Below are positions 35,948 to 44,178 of a stretch of DNA of 64,000 nt, piece by piece. The DNA comes from G963674835 sp963674835 (lineage in GTDB: Bacteria; Planctomycetota; Planctomycetia; Pirellulales; Thermoguttaceae). The position numbers were made by a program, and so were the translations under genes. Location of the stretch: positions 930,001 to 994,000 of the forward strand of contig CAXXKC010000002.1 of the NCBI GenBank assembly GCA_963674835.2, given 5' to 3'. Numbering within the stretch: the first letter of the stretch is position 1; each line of letters opens with the position of its first letter. The notes beneath the pieces were generated by a model. That model did no database searches and was not told the origin of the DNA. It saw only the letters and a list, made by a program, of their open reading frames with translations.

Positions 35948-38506
35948 ATGCTCCCCCGACACCTCCTCGTCGCGATCGCGCTGGCCGTCACCTTGTCGCC
36001 CGTCGCGTCGCTGGCCGTCGAAGACAAGAACGTTCCCGCCGCGCCGGCCTCTGTCGCGCCGAGGGAGTTCGCCTGGAACTCGCTCAAGGACCCCGAAACT
36101 CTCTTCTGGCCCTCGCTCTTCTGGTGGTGGAATGGAACTCTCGACCCGGCCCTGCTCCGCGAGCAGATCTCCGACATGAAGGCCCACGACGTCCGCAACG
36201 TCGAGATGTTCTTCCTCTCCAACGATCATCGCCCCGGCGACTATCACATGGACCCCGACTATCTCACGCCCGAGTTTTTCCAGCGGGTCAAGTTCGCCGT
36301 GGACGAGGCCGCACGCTTGGACATGGACTGCTGGCTCTACGACGAAGGCGCCTGGCCTACGGGTCGCATCTTGCGGCACCGTCCCGATTTCGCCAGCCGC
36401 TATGCCACGTGCCAATTGGCCTACCGCGATGGCAAGTGGACTCAGATGCGCGACCCGTCTTCTTACGTACATGCCGACTTCCTCGATCCAAAAACGACCG
36501 CCGTCTTCATCGAGACGACGCACCAGCCCTATGTCGACCTGCTGGGCCCGAAGCTCGGCTCCACGGTCAAGTTCATGTTCACCGACGAACCCGCCTACCA
36601 GTACATCAGCCTCGGCCGCTCCATTCCTTGGACGCCCGGCGGCGACGCCCTCTTCCAAAGCCGCTTCGGCTACAACGTGCTGGACGACCACTTGCTCGAC
36701 GCCTTTGCCGTCACCGACGTCAGCAAATTGACCCCCGCACAGAAGAAGGTGCGAGTCGACGTCTTCGACTTCCTCTCGGGTCGCTACCGCGACACGTTCT
36801 TCCTGCCCAAACGCGATTGGTGCCGGCAGCACGGCCTCGTCCATTGTGGGCATCTCGGCGGAGAGGACGAATCCCTCAGCCCGGTCCGCCACGGCTACGG
36901 CAGCGCCATGCGCCAGCTTCGCACCATGGACATGCCAGGTGTCGACGCTATCTGGCGTCAGATCTTCCCCGGCAAACGCTGCGAAATGAACTTTCCCAAG
37001 CTCGCATCCTCGGTGATTCATCAGAACGGCACGGCACTGGCCTTCACCGAATCGTTCGCCGTCTACGGCAGCGGCCTGACGCCCGCCGAAATGAAATGGG
37101 TGATCGACTACCAGTTTGTCCGCGGCATCAACATCTACCTCGGCAGCAACTACCCCGTCACCACGCGCGACAACTCCATGACGGGCGAGCGTCCTCGCTT
37201 CAGCCCGGTCGAGCCCCTCTGGGATTTCCTTCCCGATTTCCATCGCTATGTCGCCAGGCTCAGCTACCTGATCGCTTGCGGCCAGCCGGCCATCGACACC
37301 GCCGTCTACTATCCTCTGCGCGATATCTGGGCCAATGGCAGCCCGTCCGACCCCGCCCTGTGCACATTCAACGCCATCTCCCAAGCGCTGCTCGACCGGC
37401 AGTGCGACTACGACTTCATCGACGACGATGTGCTTTCCGATCCGGCCACCCATAGCGACGACGGCCGCCTCGCGGTCGGACCGATGCGCTATCGCACGAT
37501 CATCGTCGGGCCAACCCAGTGGATCACCGAGTCCGCCAGGAAACGTCTCGACGCATTCCAGGCTGCTGGTGGACATCTCATCCGCCTCGCCGATCCCGCC
37601 CAAATCGACACTGCTCTGGCCAAGATCACGCCGACCGTCCAACTCGATCCCCCGTCGCCCGACATCCGGACACTCCTGCGCCGTTGGCCCGGTGGCGGCG
37701 CGGTCTTCCTCTTCAACGAAGGCGAAAAACCATACTCCGGCCGCGTCTCAGTCGCCCTCGACGGAACCCCATACCAACTCGACCCCGTCACCGGCACGAC
37801 CCACGCTCTCCCCTCCGCCGTAAGCGGGAAAGAGTCCCGGGGTGAGGGCGGCCCAGAAACCAACATCGCCATCCACACCGCCCCCCTCGGCCTCTCTCCC
37901 GGACAATCCGCCCTCTACCTCTCAGCCACGCAACCTCCGCCCAAACTCGCTCCGCCCATCGCCAGCCATTCCACCCAGTCCCTCGACCTGCCCGACGCCT
38001 GGACCGCCCGCGTCGACCGCCAATACGTCGTCGGCGAGCACGACTTCGAAATCCATCCCGCTGACAATCCCCAGTTCAAGCCCGTATCGCTCAACCCCTG
38101 GGCAAAGACACTCAGTCTCGGCGAAGACTTCTCCGGCTGGGTCACCTATCGACGCACCATCGACGTCCCCGAGTCAATGCGATCCGGACGCCTCCTCCTC
38201 GACCTCGCCCCCTTGCAGTACGCCGCACGCGTCTCGATCGATGGCCGCCAGATCGGCCGCGTCCTGTGGAGCCCCTGGCAGATCGAACTCCCCTCCCTCG
38301 AAGGCCGTGCCCGGTTCGTGCTCGAAGTCCAGGTGACCAACACGCTGGCCAACCAACTCACGTCCGAGCGTGTGCAGAAAGACTGGTCGAACCGCAAGGG
38401 CCCCGGCTGGCCCACCCGCTATAACGCGAGAGAAATCGAGTTCGAGAAGGAATCGCGCGGCGGCGGACTCCTCGGACCGGTGCAGCTTCACCTGGCAACA
38501 CCGTAG
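35948..38506 (+). CDS. Secreted GH106-like glycoside hydrolase (alpha-L-rhamnosidase type)
   Basis: 852 residues with a signal peptide (LLVAIALAVTLSPVASLA). The opening WPSLFWWWNGTLDPALLREQ fits GH106-type enzymes, which start with a WWWNG segment and a TIM barrel. LYDEGAWPTG and FMFTDEP carry acidic residues suited to catalysis. The C-terminal third (about 680-850) has beta-sandwich domains. GH106 enzymes remove L-rhamnose from plant or algal polysaccharides; the specificity here is inference. AAGGA lies ten bases before the ATG. Residues about 620-634 are encoded by a REP-like repeat copy. Confidence 0.78.
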   Translation: MLPRHLLVAIALAVTLSPVASLAVEDKNVPAAPASVAPREFAWNSLKDPETLFWPSLFWWWNGTLDPALLREQISDMKAHDVRNVEMFFLSNDHRPGDYHMDPDYLTPEFFQRVKFAVDEAARLDMDCWLYDEGAWPTGRILRHRPDFASRYATCQLAYRDGKWTQMRDPSSYVHADFLDPKTTAVFIETTHQPYVDLLGPKLGSTVKFMFTDEPAYQYISLGRSIPWTPGGDALFQSRFGYNVLDDHLLDAFAVTDVSKLTPAQKKVRVDVFDFLSGRYRDTFFLPKRDWCRQHGLVHCGHLGGEDESLSPVRHGYGSAMRQLRTMDMPGVDAIWRQIFPGKRCEMNFPKLASSVIHQNGTALAFTESFAVYGSGLTPAEMKWVIDYQFVRGINIYLGSNYPVTTRDNSMTGERPRFSPVEPLWDFLPDFHRYVARLSYLIACGQPAIDTAVYYPLRDIWANGSPSDPALCTFNAISQALLDRQCDYDFIDDDVLSDPATHSDDGRLAVGPMRYRTIIVGPTQWITESARKRLDAFQAAGGHLIRLADPAQIDTALAKITPTVQLDPPSPDIRTLLRRWPGGGAVFLFNEGEKPYSGRVSVALDGTPYQLDPVTGTTHALPSAVSGKESRGEGGPETNIAIHTAPLGLSPGQSALYLSATQPPPKLAPPIASHSTQSLDLPDAWTARVDRQYVVGEHDFEIHPADNPQFKPVSLNPWAKTLSLGEDFSGWVTYRRTIDVPESMRSGRLLLDLAPLQYAARVSIDGRQIGRVLWSPWQIELPSLEGRARFVLEVQVTNTLANQLTSERVQKDWSNRKGPGWPTRYNAREIEFEKESRGGGLLGPVQLHLATP
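37806..37850 (+). repeat. REP-like GC-rich repeat inside the GH106-like gene
   Basis: CTCTCCCCTCCGCCG, then AAGCGGGAAAGAGTCC, then CGGGGTGAGGGCG. The same unit appears outside genes at 56598, 57158 and 59929. Here it is in frame and encodes a loop (ALPSAVSGKESRGEGG) that breaks the surrounding sequence pattern. Confidence 0.65.
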
Positions 38507-38526
38507 CGCGATTCCCGCATCTCCCG

Positions 38527-40776
38527 CTACCGCACCCGAATAACGACGGCGCCCGCTCCCGGAATCGTCAGCGAAACGCCCTTCCCGAGCAACTGCCCAA
38601 CATCCACGTTCGCCGCGGCCTCCTGCTCCGCACCGGTCGGCGCAGGAGTCGTCGCCAACCTGGTCGCAGCACTCGGATGCGCCAACGGATGAGGCAGTTT
38701 CTCCGCGTGCAGCACGCACGTAACCTCATGCGGGCTGTCATCCAAATTCGCCAGTAGCAGATACGCCTCGCCCTCACGGCTGTACACGGCCGAAGCACAA
38801 CGCGGATGCGACAGCTTCACCGCCTCGTTGCGCCAGTCGGCGAACTGATACGTCTCCAGATCGCCCAATGGCTTCAAGAACTTCGCCAAGGCAAACGCCC
38901 CCTCGCCCGCCGGCCATGGTGTGACGCCTCCCAAGAACGCTTCCAGCGCGAAGGCCCGATGAAGGTATTGCGGCGCATTGCCGGCGAGCAGCCCATAACT
39001 GATCACGCCCCGCGGCACGGCGCCCGCTAGCGACCATTCCAGCGGCAAATTCGCCAGATCCGGCGCCCGCTCGGTCCACTTCCCATACCCCCACTCCGTC
39101 GCCACCACATAGTCGGCGAAATTCTCCGTCGCGAACATGGGGGTTGTCGTGTTGTGAATGATCACCAGCCCGTTCGGGCCCACGCGGCGCCGCGTCCACT
39201 CCATCAAGTCCAACAGTTCGTCCATGTCCCAGTGTCCCTGGGCCGTTTCTCCGTCGCCCTTTCCCTCATGCCGCGGATTGCAGCAGAGCAGGGCGACGTT
39301 CCAGTCGTAGTAGACGCCGTCCAGCGGATGGTTCTTCAACACTCGGTCGATCGACGACTTCAAGAAATCCAGCCATCCCGACCGCAGACACATCTGCGCG
39401 CCGAATTCGCGCTGCGGACGGTAGAAGTTGTGCCTCAATTCGCCCTTCCGATCCATACGTCCCCACTCGGTCCCGTGCTTCTGGAACGCCTCGGTGCTCG
39501 GATGCAACTCGTGGTCCGAGAAATACGTGGCCGTTCGGATTCCGGCCCCGCGGCACTCCTGAAGAACCTTGTCGAATCGGTCCATGTCGGGATAGGGCGG
39601 ATACGACCCGTCGCGCCAGAACAGGCCGTCGTCGAAGTAGTCGCCGTCGTTGTGGCAATGCACCGTTTGAACGCCCTTGTCGGCCCATTGCCGGATCTGT
39701 TCCGCCGAAACCCAGTTCCCCCGATTGCGGTTGAACGACGCATGCAGCCACGGACGATGCGAGTGTCCTTCGAGGATCGGAAACGCGATGTAGAAATCGA
39801 ACACGCTGTGTTCCGGCACCGACGCCGCGGCTTCCGGGCTCCACAACGGCGAAACCGCAATCGCCAGCCCCGCCGGCTCGGCACTGCGCTGCAACACGCA
39901 CTGTCCCTGTCCACGGCGCCCGCTCAGCTGCAACTCCCACTGCGACAGCTCCGATCCGACGAACCATTCCAGGCCCTCGACTCCCGGATCCGCCAGCATC
40001 ATCGATCGCGGCACGTACGGTGTCTTCACCGCCGGATCTGCCTCATGCCCCGGCCGCAGCTTCCCCCAGCGATTGCTGCCGAACGCAAACGGCGCCGCTC
40101 CTTCCTCCTCCGTCGTCCCCTCTCGGTAACCGTAGTCCGTCAGGCTCGGCGTCACAACGACCGACAACGGGCATATTTCCCTCACTCGCGCACCCGCCGG
40201 CACAGTCAACTCCCGACGAATCTTCAAATACCCCCAACGATACTCGATCGTCGTCCGGACGCGAAAACCCGAATCTTGCCCGTCCGCCCCCTTCAGCGCA
40301 CACTCGACCGTCACAATCTCCTTGTTCTCCCCGTGGCGATGCGTCACGGCCGCAGCCGCATCATTCCCATCCGAAAACGCCGCTCCGCTCTCGTCGCGAA
40401 CGCGCATCTCCAACGGGCGCACCAACAGGTTGGTCGCTTTCCCATGCTTCAAAGCAATCCGCCGCACGGTGCCGCCCTTGTGGAGATCCTGCTCCACAGT
40501 GTAGTAGGGCGTGCTGAGCGTCAGCACACCCGACGCGTCGTTACGCTCGACCGCATAGGGCTGTGGCCACGTGCGCCCCGGTTTCGGCCCCGCCTCGCCA
40601 CCGATCGCTCCTGCCGCCGAAATCAGCAGCGCAAAATACAGCACGCCCGTCCGCCTCACCGCAAGGCAACGACGGCCGCAACGCACGGAACTACCAAACG
40701 GCTGACGCGAGAAGGCTGTGGTCATCGCAGTATACCAGCGGAGGATGAATCGGTGGACGGTTCGGTTCGGCGGCAC
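38527..40776 (-). CDS. Exported TIM-barrel glycoside-hydrolase-like protein, family unassigned
   Basis: 749 residues. A hydrophobic export signal occurs at about residues 45-60 (GVLYFALLISAAGAIGG); a start at Met17 (40728) would give a shorter N-terminus. The first half is a beta-sandwich (ILTLSTPYYTVEQDLHKGG). The second half is barrel-like: HCHNDGDYFDDGLF, YFSDHELHP, LDGVYYDWNVALLCC and LVIIHNTTTPMFATENFADYV. This layout resembles alpha-galactosidase-type enzymes (GH36/GH27 clan), with the Asp of YYDWN as a candidate nucleophile, but I cannot assign a family. It converges with the GH106-like gene, 20 bp apart. Confidence 0.75.
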   Translation of the reverse strand: MPPNRTVHRFILRWYTAMTTAFSRQPFGSSVRCGRRCLAVRRTGVLYFALLISAAGAIGGEAGPKPGRTWPQPYAVERNDASGVLTLSTPYYTVEQDLHKGGTVRRIALKHGKATNLLVRPLEMRVRDESGAAFSDGNDAAAAVTHRHGENKEIVTVECALKGADGQDSGFRVRTTIEYRWGYLKIRRELTVPAGARVREICPLSVVVTPSLTDYGYREGTTEEEGAAPFAFGSNRWGKLRPGHEADPAVKTPYVPRSMMLADPGVEGLEWFVGSELSQWELQLSGRRGQGQCVLQRSAEPAGLAIAVSPLWSPEAAASVPEHSVFDFYIAFPILEGHSHRPWLHASFNRNRGNWVSAEQIRQWADKGVQTVHCHNDGDYFDDGLFWRDGSYPPYPDMDRFDKVLQECRGAGIRTATYFSDHELHPSTEAFQKHGTEWGRMDRKGELRHNFYRPQREFGAQMCLRSGWLDFLKSSIDRVLKNHPLDGVYYDWNVALLCCNPRHEGKGDGETAQGHWDMDELLDLMEWTRRRVGPNGLVIIHNTTTPMFATENFADYVVATEWGYGKWTERAPDLANLPLEWSLAGAVPRGVISYGLLAGNAPQYLHRAFALEAFLGGVTPWPAGEGAFALAKFLKPLGDLETYQFADWRNEAVKLSHPRCASAVYSREGEAYLLLANLDDSPHEVTCVLHAEKLPHPLAHPSAATRLATTPAPTGAEQEAAANVDVGQLLGKGVSLTIPGAGAVVIRVR

Positions 40777-40934
40777 GTCGCCGGGAAGGTCAACATTATT
40801 ATTGACACCGCGAATCCCTGTGCCAAGATATCAACATACCGATTCGCCATAGGCAATCCCCGCTTCACTCCCTCCCGCCAACCGCACAAGCGACAGCCGA
40901 CGCGAGCCACCCGCAACCAACCCGGAAGTTACCG

Positions 40935-42233
40935 ATGCAAACGATCCGCCCCTATGTGCCCCACTGCTGCAAAGCAGCCCTTCCGCTGCTCGCGATCTGC
41001 TGTCTGGCAGCAGTGGCCCGCGCCGCAGATCCCGCACCTCCCGAGAAGAGCAACGCCGCCTCGCCTGCCCTGATCGTGACCCCCAACCAGTTCGAAGGAA
41101 CCGATGTCGAGCGGATCAACCGCGCCGTTCAGGCCGCTGCCGGAACCGGTCGCGTCGTCATCCCGCGAGTCAACATCCGCGACGGCCAACGGTGCGACGT
41201 CTGGCTGATCGACTCGGCCATTCTCCTGCCTAGCGACACCACGCTGGAACTCGACAACTGCCACATCAAGCTCTCCGACCGCTGCCGCGACAACATGATC
41301 CGCAGCGCCAACTGCGGCCTGTCGCTCACCGATGTCCGCCCCCTGCACAACATCCACATCCGCGGCATCGGCACCGTCCTTTTCGAAGGAGCCGACCATC
41401 CCCGCGCCACCGGCGACAGCGGCAAGACCATCGGCCAGCGCACTTACGGAACCGATGCCGGCGTCCAGGGGGAAAGCCAAACCGGCGACTGGCGCAATAT
41501 CGGCATCCTCCTGGCCTTCGTCGACGGCTTCAGCATCGAGAACATCACTATCAAGGACTCCCATTGCTGGGCGATCTCCCTGGAACGTTGCACCCAAGGC
41601 ACCCTGCGCGATCTCAACTTCGCCTCCAACGGCTTCAAGATGATCGACGGCGCGCGTCAAACGATCCTCAACCAGGATGGGCTTGACCTGCGCCTTGGAT
41701 GTCACGACATCATCGTCGAGAACGTCACCGGATACACGGGCGACGATCTGGTCGCGCTCACCGCCATTCCCAACAACGATCGCCCGGCCGGTAGCACCAA
41801 CTCGACTATGGTCACGTCTGCCCGTGCCCGCGACGATGGGCTCGACGACATTCGCTACATCATCCTCAGGAACGTCCAGGGATACTGTCGCGGAGGCCAT
41901 CACATCGTGCGTTTCCTCAACACGCCCGGAGTCCGCTTCCACGACGTGCTCCTCGATGGCCTCATCGACACCTCCCCATCCGAAATGCAGTGCAAGGCCG
42001 CCCTGAAGATCGGCGATCGAAACTATGGGGGCGGTGCCGCGCCGTTGGGCGATACGTGCCGGCTCATCATCAACAACGTCGTCAGCCGATCCAAGTTCGC
42101 CATCTTGATCGGCGGATCGCTCTCCGACTCGATCATCAACAACGTCATCCAACGCGATACGAAGGCCGAAGTCGTGACCGTCGAGGGTGGACCCGACTAC
42201 ATCCGAAACGTGACGATCACCAACGCCAAGTAG
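40935..42233 (+). CDS. Secreted GH28-like (polygalacturonase-fold) beta-helix protein
   Basis: 432 residues with a signal peptide (LPLLAICCLAAVARAAD). A right-handed parallel beta-helix runs through the protein: IRGIGTVLFEG, FSIENITIKDSHCWAIS, LNQDGLDLRLGCHDIIVEN. The catalytic signature of GH28 is partly visible as NQDG (for NTD), GDD and a GGHH segment (for GHG). It would act on pectin-like or other uronic acid polysaccharides outside the cytoplasm; the specificity is uncertain because the canonical motifs are altered. It diverges from the barrel protein and converges with the response regulator. Confidence 0.82.
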   Translation: MQTIRPYVPHCCKAALPLLAICCLAAVARAADPAPPEKSNAASPALIVTPNQFEGTDVERINRAVQAAAGTGRVVIPRVNIRDGQRCDVWLIDSAILLPSDTTLELDNCHIKLSDRCRDNMIRSANCGLSLTDVRPLHNIHIRGIGTVLFEGADHPRATGDSGKTIGQRTYGTDAGVQGESQTGDWRNIGILLAFVDGFSIENITIKDSHCWAISLERCTQGTLRDLNFASNGFKMIDGARQTILNQDGLDLRLGCHDIIVENVTGYTGDDLVALTAIPNNDRPAGSTNSTMVTSARARDDGLDDIRYIILRNVQGYCRGGHHIVRFLNTPGVRFHDVLLDGLIDTSPSEMQCKAALKIGDRNYGGGAAPLGDTCRLIINNVVSRSKFAILIGGSLSDSIINNVIQRDTKAEVVTVEGGPDYIRNVTITNAK

Positions 42234-42263
42234 CGACTCGCCCCGCCAAAGCCGTTCCACCGC

Positions 42264-42932
42264 CTACACTCGGACCGTCTCGCGGTTCGTGCGATCGAGA
42301 ATCCGGTCGAGCCGTCGGCTGCTGCCGTCGCTCACTAGAATCGCCAGGTGCAGTAACTCGGTCGGCGACTTGATGCCGAGTTTCTTCATCAGCTTCGCGC
42401 GACGATTCTCTACCGTGCGCACGGAAATACCCAGCTCTCGGGCGATCGTGCGGTTCGACTTTCCCTCCGACAGCAACTCCAGCACCAGGTGCTCCTTGAA
42501 CGTCAACACACCGATGTAGTGGTCCAGGGCCCGGTGCTTGGCGCGCTCGGCGCGCTGCTGGCGATCTAATGCCACCGCCTCCTGAATGGCATCCCACAAC
42601 TCATGCTCGCGGAACGGCTTCTCCAGAAACGAAACCGCGCCTGCTTTCATCGCACGCACCGCCACGTAGATCTCGCAATGCCCCGACACGAAGACCACCG
42701 GCGGCGGATCGGCCATCTCCGACAACTGCTGCTGAACCTGAAGACCGTTGATCCCCGGAACCTTCACATCCAACACAACGCACCCGGGCCGCGCGTTGTC
42801 GTATGCTTCAAGAAACTCCTCGCCGGAAGCGAATCGCTCGCTCTGCAGGCTCATCATACGAGCCAACTCACACACCGCGTCGCAACTTGGGCCGTCGGCA
42901 TCTACGACAAATACCGTCGGTTCCATCTCCAT
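42264..42932 (-). CDS. FixJ-like two-component response regulator
   Basis: 222 residues from ATG at 42932, preceded by AAAGGGG seven bases upstream; the 71-codon open extension is not protein-like. The receiver domain (about 1-125) has VFVVDADGPS, the phospho-acceptor Asp in CVVLDVKVPGINGL, VFVSGH and the Lys in FLEKPF. The LuxR/NarL-type HTH (about 150-210) is LTFKEHLVLELLSEGKSNRTIARELGISVRTVENRRAKL. The linker and LTFKE start follow the FixJ/TodT type. No histidine kinase is next to it; the FHA-GAF kinase 18 kb away lacks its own regulator, but a link is speculative. Confidence 0.93.
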   Translation of the reverse strand: MEMEPTVFVVDADGPSCDAVCELARMMSLQSERFASGEEFLEAYDNARPGCVVLDVKVPGINGLQVQQQLSEMADPPPVVFVSGHCEIYVAVRAMKAGAVSFLEKPFREHELWDAIQEAVALDRQQRAERAKHRALDHYIGVLTFKEHLVLELLSEGKSNRTIARELGISVRTVENRRAKLMKKLGIKSPTELLHLAILVSDGSSRRLDRILDRTNRETVRV

Positions 42933-43190
42933 GGCTTGCCCCTTTGACAGATCGGTCCCACTGCCCCATGCGTACCGGGGCATCCTACCACCAACCAACG
43001 TAGCATCGAATTCTGTCACTGGACGGCCCGAACGGCTATCGGGGGAAGACCCGTCTACCCATAGGGTCAAAACCGTATCCTTGTTAAGCTTTTCCCCTAG
43101 CGCGTGCGTACCTGGCGACGTTTCGCCCTCACGCATTTCGCCCATTTCCCGCTAACAATTGGGCAGATCGGCCCCCGCAACTTCGCCCGT

Positions 43191-44063
43191 CTAACCAGCG
43201 AACTCGATGGCCGGCACCCCGCCCACTGCCACTCGCGCCACGAAGATCCCACCGGCTTGTGGTTGCTGCTGCAATTCCTCAACCGTCGCCCCCGTCCGGG
43301 CCGTCGTAATGTACAGATCGCGCAGGTCCGCTCCCCCCAACGCACACGAGCTAGTGCGCGGCGTGGGAACGTGGACCGTCTCCAGCAATCGGCCCGCTTG
43401 CGGATCCCATCGGGTCACCTGACCACCGCCCCACAACGCCACCCAGAGCATTCCTTCCGCGTCGATAGTCATACCATCGGGCTTTCCTAACTCGTCCGGC
43501 ACAACCACCACGGGCCGGCGGTTTCCAATCTGCCCCGTATCCACCTGGTAATCAAAAGCATCCACGCGGCGCGTCGCCGTGTCGATGTAGTACATCGTCG
43601 CCTGATCCAAACTCCACGCAATGCCATTGGAGTTCGTCACACTCTCCAGCACGCGCCGAACCGACCGGTCCGTATCCATACACCACAAACTCGCCGCCAC
43701 CGGTGTACGCGTCATACTGATCGTCCCCGCCCAGAAACGGCCGGCCGGGTCGCACTTGCCATCATTGAATCGGTTGTCTGGCACATGCGACTCCGGGTCG
43801 ACAATCACGTCCACCCTGCGATGTTCCAGATCCAGCCATCCCAGGCCGTGCTGCAACCCCACCATCACGCCGCCCCGCGCTCGCGGCACGACCGTCGAAA
43901 CCCGCTGCCCAACGTCGATCGCCTCGTCAACGCCACTGATCGCGTCGAACAAATGGACCTGATGTCCTTCAATGTCGACCCACCAGAGCCGTTGCCGTCG
44001 CGAGTCCCATAAGGCCCCTTCGCCCAGCGTGGCCTTGGCGTCGAGGATCAGTTCTGCATCCAT
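43191..44063 (-). CDS. SMP-30/gluconolactonase/LRE family protein
   Basis: 290 residues, no signal peptide, so cytoplasmic. Six-bladed propeller with family motifs: GEGALWDSRRQRLWWVDIEG (metal-ligand Glu), NDGKCDPAGRFWAGTIS (Asn/Asp), NSNGIAWSLD and PDGMTIDAEGMLWVALWGGGQVTRWDP. Such proteins are Ca/Zn-dependent lactonases that open sugar lactones such as gluconolactone. It is the last of three minus-strand genes with the PF20091 and NIF3 proteins. Confidence 0.92.
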   Translation of the reverse strand: MDAELILDAKATLGEGALWDSRRQRLWWVDIEGHQVHLFDAISGVDEAIDVGQRVSTVVPRARGGVMVGLQHGLGWLDLEHRRVDVIVDPESHVPDNRFNDGKCDPAGRFWAGTISMTRTPVAASLWCMDTDRSVRRVLESVTNSNGIAWSLDQATMYYIDTATRRVDAFDYQVDTGQIGNRRPVVVVPDELGKPDGMTIDAEGMLWVALWGGGQVTRWDPQAGRLLETVHVPTPRTSSCALGGADLRDLYITTARTGATVEELQQQPQAGGIFVARVAVGGVPAIEFAG

Positions 44064-44178
44064 CGCTCCACCTCACAGGGGAATGGTGCTCACGCGCGCT
44101 CCGTCGCTTCCTGGCAAGATCCTTGCCAATTCTCTCGCTCTTCCGCCCGCAAACAACCCCCACCGCCGAGACGGACCG

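Noticed and set aside
35777..37642. Minus-strand frame of 621 codons opposite the GH106-like gene
   Set aside because: Antisense shadow with no domain; the + strand frame has a signal peptide, a ribosome binding site and family motifs.
39154..41073. Long + strand frame of 639 codons
   Set aside because: It runs antisense to the barrel hydrolase and into the GH28-like gene; its composition (Arg/His/Pro-rich) is that of a shadow frame in high-GC DNA.
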